The notes under the pieces are model-generated. The model was not told the DNA's origin. It saw only the letters and a program-made list of their open reading frames with translations, and ran no database searches. Both the position numbers and the translations under genes were made by a program. From Deltaproteobacteria bacterium (lineage in GTDB: Bacteria > Myxococcota_A > UBA796 > UBA2385): a DNA stretch of 64,000 nucleotides. Of this stretch, positions 45,099 to 52,797 are shown piece after piece. Within the stretch, counting starts at the first letter, position 1, and each line of letters begins with the position of its first letter. The stretch lies in assembly GCA_016792625.1 (NCBI GenBank), contig JAEUKK010000001.1, forward strand, positions 1-64,000. The letters run 5' to 3'.

Positions 45099-48000
45099 AT
45101 GTTCCGCGAGCTGCCCGGTGCCGTGCCCCTTGAAGATGAGGTCCTCCGCTTCTGGGACGCGCAGGGCATCTTCCAAAAGAGCCTGCAGGCGGCCGCCGGC
45201 CGCCCGCGCTTCGTCTTCTACGAAGGGCCGCCCACCGCGAACGGCACGCCGCACAACGGGCATGTGCTCACCCGCGTGATCAAAGACCTGCTGCCCCGCT
45301 ACAAGGCGATGCGCGGCTACCTCGTCGACCGCAAAGCCGGGTGGGACACGCACGGCCTGCCCGTCGAGATCGAGGTCGAGAAAGAGCTGGGCATGCGCGG
45401 CGGCGCGAACAGCCCCTTCGCCAACGCGCGCGAGGCGGTGCTCGCCTATGGGCTCGATAAGTTTGCCCAACGTTGCATCGAGTCGGTCTTCAAATACACC
45501 AACGAGTGGGAGACCCTGACCAAGCGGGTCGGCTTCTGGGTTGACCTCGACGACGCCTACGTGACCTACCATCGGTCCTATGTTGAGAGCGTGTGGTGGG
45601 CGCTGCACGTTCTTTTCGAGCGGGGCCTGCTCTATCAGGGCAAGAAGGTGGTCTGGTGGTGGCCCGAGGGCGGCACCGCGCTCAGCTCGGGTGAGGTCGG
45701 CGAGGGCTACCGCGACGTCGATGATCCCAGCGTCACCGTGCGCTTCCCGCTGGTCGACCGGCCCGAGGTCACCGTGCTCGCCTGGACGACCACGCCCTGG
45801 ACGTTGCCCAGCAACACCGCGCTGGCCGTCAACCCCAAGCACACCTACGCCATCGCCCGCGTCGCTCGCCCGGGTGGGGCCGAGGGCGAGACCGAGCTGG
45901 TGCTCATGGCCGAGGCGCTGCTGCCGCCGGGCGCCGAGCTGCTCGAGCGCCACACGGGCCTCGAACTTGAGGGATGGCGCTACACCGCGCCGTTCTCGTG
46001 GGCGACCGCCGAGGGCGGCGATGCCCACAAGGTGGTCTGCGGGCCCCACGTCGCCCTCGACCAGACCGGCGTGGTGCACACCGCCCCGGCCTACGGCGAG
46101 GACGACCACCGCCTCGCGCTCGACAAGGGCATCGGCTTGCTCCAGCTAGTCGGCCCCGACGGGCGTTTTGGCGCCGAGGCGCCAGAGTGGGTGCGCGGCC
46201 TGCACTTCAAAGAGGCTGACAAGCACATCATCCGCGACCTGCGCGAGCGGGGCCTGCTGTTCAAACAAGAGACCATCCGCCACAGCTACCCCTTCTCGCC
46301 GCGATCCAAGGATGATCCCTTGATGCAGCTCGCCCGACCGGGCTGGTTCATCAAGACCACCGCGTTCAAAGACGAAGCCTTGGCCAACAACGCGGCGGTC
46401 CAATGGCTGCCCGAGCACATCCGCGACGGCCGCTTCGGCGACTTCCTGCGCAACAACGTCGACTGGGCGCTGTCGCGCGAGCGCTTCTGGGGCACCCCGC
46501 TCCCGATCTGGACCTGCGCGGGCTGCGGGCAGCGCCAGTCCTTCCCTGGCGTGGCCGCGCTCAAGGCCGCCGGCGCGACCGGTTTTGACCCCACGGTCGA
46601 TGAGCACCTCGCGGTGCACAAGCCCTGGGTCGACAAGGTCACCGTGCCCTGCGCTGCCTGCGGCGGCGTCATGGAGCGGGTGAGCGAGGTCATCGACTGT
46701 TGGTTCGACTCGGGTTGCATGCCATTTGCGCAGTTTGGCTTCCCGCACCAGGGGGTCGAGCGCTTCCAACAGAGCTTCCCGGCCGATTTTATCTCTGAGG
46801 CGGTCGATCAGACCCGCGGCTGGTTCTACAGCCTGCTCATGATCTCGACGATGGTCTTTGATGAGCAGACCTGCCAAAAGTACGGCCTGCCCTATGATCC
46901 CGAGGCCCGTGGCCTGCCGCGCCCCTACCGCAATTGCGTGGTGCTCGGCCACGTCTGCGACATGGAGGGCAAGAAGGAGAGCAAGTCCTCCGGCAACTAC
47001 ACCAGCCCCGACCTCGTGCTGCGCGGCCGCATGAAGATGCGCGTGGTCGCTGATCCCGCGCTCAAGCCCGACGAGCTGGGCATGGGCAAGGCCGCCGTCC
47101 GCAGCATCGATCTGGGCGCCAAAGAGCGCATGCGCATGACGGTCGGCGAGCTCGAAGAGGGCGGCCTGCACGTCACCCTCAAAGAGGGGCCGCATCGGGG
47201 CAAAGAGACCGTGGCCCTGCACCCCGACACGCTGGCGGCCATCGGTGGCCCCAAAGAGGTCTGGTTGCACGCGCCCTTTGAGCCGCCGGGCGCCGACGCC
47301 TTCCGTTGGTTGTTCTACGCGGCCAACGCGCCCTGGACCAACACGCGCCTCAGCCTGCGGGCCATCCGCGAGGGCCAGCGCGAGTTCCACATCCGGCTGG
47401 GCAACGTGTACAGCTTCTTCTCGATCTACGCGAACATCGCCGGCTTTGACCCGGCGGTGCACGCGGGTCGCAGCAGCGCGCATGTGCTCGACCGGTGGAT
47501 CCGCGGCGAGCTCGACCAGCTCATCGTTTCGATGACCGAGCACCTCGACGGCTACCGCATCTACGAGGCGGCCCGCGCGCTCTCGGCCTTCGTCGACGGC
47601 CTGAGCAACTGGTACGTGCGCCGCTCCCGCGACCGCTTTTGGGGCGACGGCGAGGCCGCGCTCGACGCCCTCTCTACGCTCTATGGCGTGCTGCTCGAGC
47701 TCTCGAAGCTGGCTGCGCCTTTTGTGCCGTTCATGGCCGAGGGGCTCTACCTGCGCCTCGGCGGGGCCGAGGCCGCCGGTGGCCAGCCCTCTGTGCACAT
47801 GGAGGCCTGGCCCAACCCAAGCGGCGCCGCCGACGCAGCGCTCAGCGAAGACATGGCGCTCATCCGCGAGCTGGCCAGCCTCGGCCTGTCGGCCCGCGCC
47901 ACGGTGGGCGTGAAGGTGCGCCAGCCGCTGCGGGCCGCTGAGGTGATGCTCGCCGACCCGGCCCGCGCCGAGCGCCTCGCCGCGCTCGTGCCGCTGCTGG

Positions 48001-48572
48001 TCGACGAGCTCAACGTGCGTGAGGTCCACTTCGGCGCCGAGGCCGCCCGCTTCGTCGACTTCAAGGTCAAGCCGAACTACCCGAACCTCGGCAAGCGCCT
48101 GGGCAAAGAGATGAAGGCCTGCGCCGCCGCGCTCTCGGCCGCCGCGCCGGCGACGGTGCGCGCCGGCCTGCTGTCGGGGGGCTACACCCTGACCCTCGAC
48201 AGCGGCCCGGTCACGCTCAGCGAAGAGGACGTGGTGGTCGAGGTCGCGCCGCGCGCGGGGTTCAAGGCCGCCGGCTCGGCTGCGGCTGTGGTCGCGCTGC
48301 ACGCCGACGTGGACGATGATCTGCGCGAAGAGGGCCTGTCCCGCGAGCTGGTGAACCGCATCGCCGGCGCGCGCAAGGACCTCGACCTCGGCTACACCGA
48401 CCGGATCCGGGTCGGCTTGCGCGGCGGCGCCGCGGTGCTCGCCGCCGCCCGCCGCTTTGAGGCCCGCCTGCGCTCCGAGACCCTGGCGGTGGCGCTGGAC
48501 TTCGTCGAAGATGAGCAAGCGCCCGCTGATCTCGACGGGCACCCCTTCGCGTTGACCGTCGAGAAGGCCTGA
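45099..48572 (+). CDS. ileS: Isoleucyl-tRNA synthetase
   Basis: 1157 aa from the ATG at 45099, which has GGAG before it. Class I features: HIGH motif PTANGTPHNGHVLTRV (HNGH at 52-55), AGWDTHGLPVEIEVEKELG, a CP1 editing domain with TTTPWTLPSNTALAVNP and VHTAPAYGEDDH, WFIKTTAFKDEALANN, and a KMSKS-type loop KESKS (626-630) within GKKESKSSGNYTSP. Between KESKS and GADAFRWLF (731-734) about 100 residues are inserted, where most IleS have about 15. Two CxxC pairs sit in the catalytic domain (TCAGCGQ and PCAACGG). The C-terminus is long, as in the IleS2/eukaryote-like group. It charges tRNA-Ile. TAGTCC at 45052-45057 may be the -10. Confidence 0.95.
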   Translation: MFRELPGAVPLEDEVLRFWDAQGIFQKSLQAAAGRPRFVFYEGPPTANGTPHNGHVLTRVIKDLLPRYKAMRGYLVDRKAGWDTHGLPVEIEVEKELGMRGGANSPFANAREAVLAYGLDKFAQRCIESVFKYTNEWETLTKRVGFWVDLDDAYVTYHRSYVESVWWALHVLFERGLLYQGKKVVWWWPEGGTALSSGEVGEGYRDVDDPSVTVRFPLVDRPEVTVLAWTTTPWTLPSNTALAVNPKHTYAIARVARPGGAEGETELVLMAEALLPPGAELLERHTGLELEGWRYTAPFSWATAEGGDAHKVVCGPHVALDQTGVVHTAPAYGEDDHRLALDKGIGLLQLVGPDGRFGAEAPEWVRGLHFKEADKHIIRDLRERGLLFKQETIRHSYPFSPRSKDDPLMQLARPGWFIKTTAFKDEALANNAAVQWLPEHIRDGRFGDFLRNNVDWALSRERFWGTPLPIWTCAGCGQRQSFPGVAALKAAGATGFDPTVDEHLAVHKPWVDKVTVPCAACGGVMERVSEVIDCWFDSGCMPFAQFGFPHQGVERFQQSFPADFISEAVDQTRGWFYSLLMISTMVFDEQTCQKYGLPYDPEARGLPRPYRNCVVLGHVCDMEGKKESKSSGNYTSPDLVLRGRMKMRVVADPALKPDELGMGKAAVRSIDLGAKERMRMTVGELEEGGLHVTLKEGPHRGKETVALHPDTLAAIGGPKEVWLHAPFEPPGADAFRWLFYAANAPWTNTRLSLRAIREGQREFHIRLGNVYSFFSIYANIAGFDPAVHAGRSSAHVLDRWIRGELDQLIVSMTEHLDGYRIYEAARALSAFVDGLSNWYVRRSRDRFWGDGEAALDALSTLYGVLLELSKLAAPFVPFMAEGLYLRLGGAEAAGGQPSVHMEAWPNPSGAADAALSEDMALIRELASLGLSARATVGVKVRQPLRAAEVMLADPARAERLAALVPLLVDELNVREVHFGAEAARFVDFKVKPNYPNLGKRLGKEMKACAAALSAAAPATVRAGLLSGGYTLTLDSGPVTLSEEDVVVEVAPRAGFKAAGSAAAVVALHADVDDDLREEGLSRELVNRIAGARKDLDLGYTDRIRVGLRGGAAVLAAARRFEARLRSETLAVALDFVEDEQAPADLDGHPFALTVEKA

Positions 48573-48576
48573 GCCG

Positions 48577-49479
48577 GTGCCCGCGGCGCTGCCCGGCGAG
48601 CTCATCCGCACCCTGTCTTTTCACGGGGCGGTCGAGCTGCGCGCGGGCCTCGACGCCGCGGCGCCGGCCTTTGAGCGCGCCCAGCTCGCGCCTTTTGACG
48701 ACCGGCTGGTGCTCTTTTTGCGCCCGGGCGGCCCGGTGCTCGCCGGCCTCGCCCGCGACAGCGCGCTCGAGCTGCAGGCCCGCGACCCCGCCGGCAGCTA
48801 CAGCCTGCGGCTGCTCGGCCGCGCTTGGCCGACGGTCTCGGTGGCCCGCGCGCCCAACCGCAGCGCGCTGGAGCCCTGGCTGCCCGAGGGCGGCGGCGGC
48901 CACGCCCTCATCTGCACCGACTACTACGTCGATCACATCGAGATGAGCCTCGGCGCGGGCGAGGCGCGCCAGCGCTTCTTTGGCCCGGTGCCTGGCGCGC
49001 CGCCGCCCCGGCGGGGGCTCGCCGCGGTGCGCTGGCTGCGGGTCGGCCTCGCGGGCCTCGGCGGGGTGGGCGCCGCGGTGAGCGCGCTGGTCGCCTTCAT
49101 CTGGCTCGGCGTGCAAGGGGCGGAGTTTCCGGGGCGGCCCTTCGCGCTCGCCGCGGCGGTGCTGACCGGTGCCGCGGGGGCGATCGGCGGAAAGAACGTC
49201 CAGCAGGCCATAGTTTACGCGAGCGCCGCGGCGGGCCGGGCGCCCCACAGCCTCGCGGCGCCGCTGCTCGACGCCGGCCTCGCGCCCCTCCGCGCCCGCG
49301 ACGTCGGCCTCGTGCTGCTGGTCGCCCATGTGCTCGGGCTGGCCGTGCTCGGCGCGGTCTGGTCGCCCGATCTGGCGCTGCTCACCCTCGGGGGCGCGCT
49401 CGCCTGGCTCAGCCTGCCGGCCGCGGCCCTCCACCACCTGTCGGCGGGCCGCGCCTCGGGCCCCAAGGAGCCCCGATGA
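48577..49479 (+). CDS. Hypothetical membrane protein
   Basis: 300 aa, GTG start four bases after ileS. Not recognised. The N-terminal half (1-150) is a soluble, probably beta-rich domain with LVLFLRPGGPVLAGLARDSA and HALICTDYYVDHIEM. The C-terminal half has four or five hydrophobic segments (RVGLAGLGGVGAAVSALVAF, FALAAAVLTGAAGAI, VGLVLLVAHVLGLAVLGAV, LTLGGALAWLSLPAAAL). The soluble domain probably faces the cytoplasm because no signal peptide precedes it. It overlaps the next gene by 4 bp (ATGA), so the two unknowns form a translational pair. Confidence 0.75.
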   Translation: MPAALPGELIRTLSFHGAVELRAGLDAAAPAFERAQLAPFDDRLVLFLRPGGPVLAGLARDSALELQARDPAGSYSLRLLGRAWPTVSVARAPNRSALEPWLPEGGGGHALICTDYYVDHIEMSLGAGEARQRFFGPVPGAPPPRRGLAAVRWLRVGLAGLGGVGAAVSALVAFIWLGVQGAEFPGRPFALAAAVLTGAAGAIGGKNVQQAIVYASAAAGRAPHSLAAPLLDAGLAPLRARDVGLVLLVAHVLGLAVLGAVWSPDLALLTLGGALAWLSLPAAALHHLSAGRASGPKEPR

Positions 49480-50546
49480 TCGTCTCGCTGCGCGGCAGCA
49501 GCCCCCGCGCCCTGGTCGCCGGGGTGCTGCTCATGTCGAGGGCCCGCCAGTTCGGGCAGCGCCTTGAGGTGCACATCGTCGGTGACCCGCGCGACATCAG
49601 CCCGGTCTGCGGGCCGGCGGTGGTGATGAGCCCGGTGCTCGCCTCCTGTGGGGTCGGGCGGCGCCACGGGGGCAGCGGCCTCATCCTCGTCCCCGGTCCG
49701 GCCGACCAGCCGCTGATGACCTGCCTCGAGGTCGACGGCTGCGGCCCCTGGTTCACCGTGGACCGGGCCGGGCGGGGCGAGGCCGCGGCCACCCGGGCCC
49801 TGCTCGCCCTGCGGAGGGACCCCTCGGGCGAGCGGCGGGCCTTGGGCGAGGCGGCGCTGCGGGCGCTGACGGGGCTCGGCCTGCCCGTCGAAGCCTCGGC
49901 TTTGGACCTGCTGTTTGGCGCGCCGACCTCGGCCTTGGAGCGGGTCGCCCTCGCCCAGCGCGCCGCGGCTGGGCTGACCGGCCGCAGCCGCGAGCCCCAC
50001 GCGCTGGGCCTGCTCCAGCCCGCCCTCGACCCGCCCGATCCGCTCGCCGGCCCGCTCGATCTTGCGGCCCTGCGGCGCGCCGCGCAAGATGGCGCGCTCG
50101 ACGCCATTCTCCAGCGCCTTCGGCCGACGGCACGCACGCCGGCACAGGCCTGGGTGCAGCGCGCCCTCGCCGTGGCCTCCGCCGACCCCGCCGATCCTTT
50201 GGTGGTGCTCGCCGTCGCCCTCATCGAGCTGCTCGGCCCGCTCTCCGCGCTGCCCAGCGGCGTGCCGCTGCCCGCCCTGGGCGCCGGGGCCGACGCGGTG
50301 GCCCGGGGGCTGTCGGCGGCCCTCGGCGCGACCGGTGAGCCGGCGCCGGCGCACGAGGGTCTGCTGTCGACCTTTCGGCTCTTTGGGGGGCGCTTCGTCG
50401 AGGATGCCCGCGGCGCCGTTGATCTCGAAGGTCAACCCCCGCCCGCTGACCCGGTGGAGCGCTGGGCCTGGTTCGCCGCGCAGGCCAAGGCTGCGGCGAC
50501 CGAGGCCGACCGGCTGTGGCGGCGGGTCATCGATCCGGAGTCCTGA
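49476..50546 (+). CDS. Hypothetical cytoplasmic protein
   Basis: 356 aa from the ATG at 49476; the frame is also open upstream but there it overlaps the membrane-protein gene. Not recognised. The N-terminal ~95 residues contain SLRGSSPRALVAGVLLMSRA and DPRDISPVCGPAVVMSPVLASCG, then VPGPADQPLMTCLEVDGCGPWFTVDR; four Cys are confined to this part. The remainder is an Ala/Leu-rich helical region with no clear repeats. Coupling to the membrane protein upstream (4-bp overlap) suggests a shared function. The KptA-NUDIX gene follows after about 130 bp. Confidence 0.7.
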   Translation: MIVSLRGSSPRALVAGVLLMSRARQFGQRLEVHIVGDPRDISPVCGPAVVMSPVLASCGVGRRHGGSGLILVPGPADQPLMTCLEVDGCGPWFTVDRAGRGEAAATRALLALRRDPSGERRALGEAALRALTGLGLPVEASALDLLFGAPTSALERVALAQRAAAGLTGRSREPHALGLLQPALDPPDPLAGPLDLAALRRAAQDGALDAILQRLRPTARTPAQAWVQRALAVASADPADPLVVLAVALIELLGPLSALPSGVPLPALGAGADAVARGLSAALGATGEPAPAHEGLLSTFRLFGGRFVEDARGAVDLEGQPPPADPVERWAWFAAQAKAAATEADRLWRRVIDPES

Positions 50547-50612
50547 GCGCCGGCGCGCGCCACCGGCGGCGCCCCCGCGCGCGCCCACAACAGCGCGCAG
50601 GCGCGGCCCGCC

Positions 50613-50641
50613 TTGACATCGCGGCGCGGCTGCTCGACCCT
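50613..50641 (+). promoter_or_regulatory. Possible promoter before the KptA-NUDIX gene
   Basis: A perfect TTGACA (50613-50618), 17-bp spacer and GACCCT (50636-50641), about 40 bp before the preferred GTG start. The -10 matches only two of six bases, so this may be chance. Confidence 0.25.
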
Positions 50642-50680
50642 GCCCCTGAGCGGGGTGACCCCGCTGTCCGTGGAGTGGAT

Positions 50681-51505
50681 GTGGCCCCGGCCGACGCCCG
50701 ATCGCGACCCGCCGCCGAGCGCCCCGCCGCTGCCCCCGAAGAGGAGGACAGCCGGAGCTGGGCCCGCCGTGGCCCGCCCCGCGGCGGGACGCCCCCCGAC
50801 ATCCTCTACCATGCGACCTCGGAGCGCCGGGTGCGCAAGCTGCAGGCCCGCGGGGCGCTTGAGGTGCGCGGCGGCCGCCCGGTTTACCTGAGCCGGCACG
50901 AAGGCCAAGCTTGGCATGTGGCCCACCGGCAGGTCGAAGATCCGCTGGTGCTCTATGTTGACGTGAGCCGCGCCCAGCGCGATGGCTGCCGTTTTGAGCG
51001 CAACGGCCAGGGGCTCTGGCAGACCGAGGCGGTGCCCCTGCGCCACGTGCTCAACCTGCGGCCGGGCTTCGCCGAGCAGGTGAGCGCCGGGGGCATCCCC
51101 GTGTACTTTGGGCCCGAGGGCCCCGAGCTGGCGCTGATCAAGGTGCAGCGCCGCAGCGGGATCACCTGGGAGGTCGCCAAGGGCAAGCTCGAGCAGGGCG
51201 AGAGCCCCGTCGTCGCCGCCGCCCGCGAGATCCAGGAGGAGATGGGGCGCGAGCTCTCCCTCCGCCCCATCGAGACCCTCGGATATATCCGCTATGGTTT
51301 TCAGACCCCCGACGGCCAGCCGCGGCTCAAGACCCTGCACATGTACCTCTTCGCCACGCCCGAGCGCTTGATGGACTGGGCCCCGCCCGCCCGCGAGGGT
51401 GTGATGGAGGTCGGCTGGTTCGCGCCCGAGCTCGCCGCGCGCCTGGTGACCCACCGCAGCCTGCGCCCGCTGATGCGGCGGGTCTGTCAGCTCCTCCTGG
51501 GCTGA
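50681..51505 (+). CDS. Fusion of a KptA/Tpt1-like ADP-ribosyltransferase-type lobe with a NUDIX hydrolase
   Basis: 274 aa from GTG 50681 (GGAG upstream; GTG 50675 is an alternative; the frame is open back to 50516). After a Pro/Arg/Glu-rich leader, residues about 40-130 read like the C-terminal lobe of RNA 2'-phosphotransferase KptA: ILYHATSERRVRKLQARG, RPVYLSRHEGQAWHVAHR, PLVLYVDVSRAQRDGCRFE, GQGLWQTEAVPLRHVL. In KptA the equivalents (LYHGT, VHLS, VGAR, NGVWLT) form the NAD-binding site. The N-terminal winged-helix lobe with the RNA-binding Arg-His pair is absent. Residues about 145-274 are a NUDIX domain with a perfect box from Gly168 (GKLEQGESPVVAAAREIQEEMG). Possible chemistry: making or clearing ADP-ribose derivatives; the substrate is unknown. 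Confidence 0.8.
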   Translation: MAPADARSRPAAERPAAAPEEEDSRSWARRGPPRGGTPPDILYHATSERRVRKLQARGALEVRGGRPVYLSRHEGQAWHVAHRQVEDPLVLYVDVSRAQRDGCRFERNGQGLWQTEAVPLRHVLNLRPGFAEQVSAGGIPVYFGPEGPELALIKVQRRSGITWEVAKGKLEQGESPVVAAAREIQEEMGRELSLRPIETLGYIRYGFQTPDGQPRLKTLHMYLFATPERLMDWAPPAREGVMEVGWFAPELAARLVTHRSLRPLMRRVCQLLLG

Positions 51506-51597
51506 GGCGCGGCGCGGTCTGGGGCACCGTATGGGGCACGCGATGGGGCCCCGTTCGCTTGTTCAAGCCGGTCGGGGACCGGTCGAGGGGAGGGGAG

Positions 51598-52311
51598 ATG
51601 CCAGCCGCCGCCGCGTGGTTCAAGGTCGCCCCCGAGCGGCTGATCGAGCAGGGGAAGCTGAGCCTCAGCCTGCTGCGCGACCCCGAAAACGCCCCCCGGC
51701 GCGCTGAGCTCGCCGTGGTCGGGCTCGAGGGCGCGCGCTTCACCTTCGCGCTCGAGGACGCGCTGGCCGGCCTCGAGGCGGCCCGCGCCGAGCAGCTGCG
51801 CCTGAGCGAGGCCTTGGAGGAGGAGCGCGAGCAGGACCGCATCCTCGCTGAGGAGGGCTTCCGCTGGCTGCAGCGCCTGCACGCCCGCGGGCGCTATGCG
51901 GCCGCTGGCGGCGCTGACCCCGAGGGTGAGCTGCCTGCGCGCCTCGGCTACCGCAGCCTGCCCCGGGCGCGCGGCGCCGGCGTCGAGGCCGAGCTGCAGC
52001 GCGTGCTGCCCGAGGTCGAGGCGCTGCTCCCCCGCCTGCTGCCCCACGGCGTCGATCAGGCCTTCCTCGACGAGGGCCAGCAGCTCGGGCGGGGCTTGGC
52101 GCGGGCCCGCCAGCGCACCGCCGAGGTCCAAGGGCGCCGCAAAGACGCGACCGCTGCCGTGCGCGGGGGCGAAGAGGCCGTGGCCACCTTGCTCCGTCGG
52201 CTGGTGGCGGCGGATGAGGCGGCAAGCCTCGATCTCCCCGGGCGTGCGATCAGCTTCCCTCTCCGCCTGCTCGCCCCGCCGCGCAAGGGCGGCATCCGCG
52301 CCGAGGGCTGA
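51598..52311 (+). CDS. Hypothetical helical protein
   Basis: 237 aa from the ATG at 51598, preceded by a GGGGAG-rich ribosome site. Not recognised. Highly charged, with a Glu/Arg/Leu-rich stretch predicted as coiled coil (about 60-95, LEAARAEQLRLSEALEEERE) and a second near the end (LARARQRTAEVQGRRKD). A more ordered N-terminus contains WFKVAPERLIEQGKLSLSLL. No signal, no membrane segment and no motif. It ends the plus-strand run of unknown genes; the 92-bp gap from the KptA-NUDIX gene has several GGGG-ATG-like triplets but no clear terminator. Confidence 0.65.
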   Translation: MPAAAAWFKVAPERLIEQGKLSLSLLRDPENAPRRAELAVVGLEGARFTFALEDALAGLEAARAEQLRLSEALEEEREQDRILAEEGFRWLQRLHARGRYAAAGGADPEGELPARLGYRSLPRARGAGVEAELQRVLPEVEALLPRLLPHGVDQAFLDEGQQLGRGLARARQRTAEVQGRRKDATAAVRGGEEAVATLLRRLVAADEAASLDLPGRAISFPLRLLAPPRKGGIRAEG

Positions 52312-52375
52312 GCGCCGCTGTGCTCCTGCGCGGCCCCGCGACCCCAGCGTGGGCATCGGGCCGCCCTGCGCAGGC

Positions 52376-52732
52376 TCAGTCGATGAAGGTCAGGTCCCAG
52401 GTGCCGACGCCGAGGGAGCTCGCCCAGGTCCCTTCGGCGGTGCAGTCGTCGAAGTCAAAGGTGCCCGCGAAGGAGACATCCTGCTCCTCCCCCGTCAGGC
52501 TGCCGTCTTCGGCGACCATACCTGAGGACGAGGTCGTCACCCCGGTCTCGACGGTGTAGACCACCGCCGAGAAGGCGCCGTCCGCGTCGAGCTGGGCGTC
52601 AATGGTGCCGGTGGCGTCGCCGTCGATCACGCCCTCGTAGCCCCCGGCGCAGTCGGCGAGCTTGCCTTCATCGCCGCCGTCAAAGCAGCCGGGCAGGAGG
52701 GCAACGAGCAGGACGGGGGTGGTGCGGCGCAT
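52376..52732 (-). CDS. Small hypothetical lipoprotein
   Basis: 118 aa. Signal peptide with lipobox (LLVALLPGC), so probably anchored in a membrane. The mature part is acidic and beta-rich (GTIDAQLDADGAFSAVVYTV, DVSFAGTFDFDDCTAEGTW), with two further Cys that may pair. The pattern is that of small lipoproteins with a single beta-sandwich common in Myxococcota. It lies 65 bp downstream of the FAN1-like gene on the same strand. Function unknown. Confidence 0.75.
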   Translation of the reverse strand: MRRTTPVLLVALLPGCFDGGDEGKLADCAGGYEGVIDGDATGTIDAQLDADGAFSAVVYTVETGVTTSSSGMVAEDGSLTGEEQDVSFAGTFDFDDCTAEGTWASSLGVGTWDLTFID

Positions 52733-52797
52733 GGGGCCTCCGGTGGCGGGGTCGGCGTCGTGTGAGCAGCGGTCGGGTCGGGTGGATCAAGCTGCGC

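Noticed and set aside
46146..48611. 821-residue minus-strand open frame
   Set aside because: Antisense shadow of ileS.
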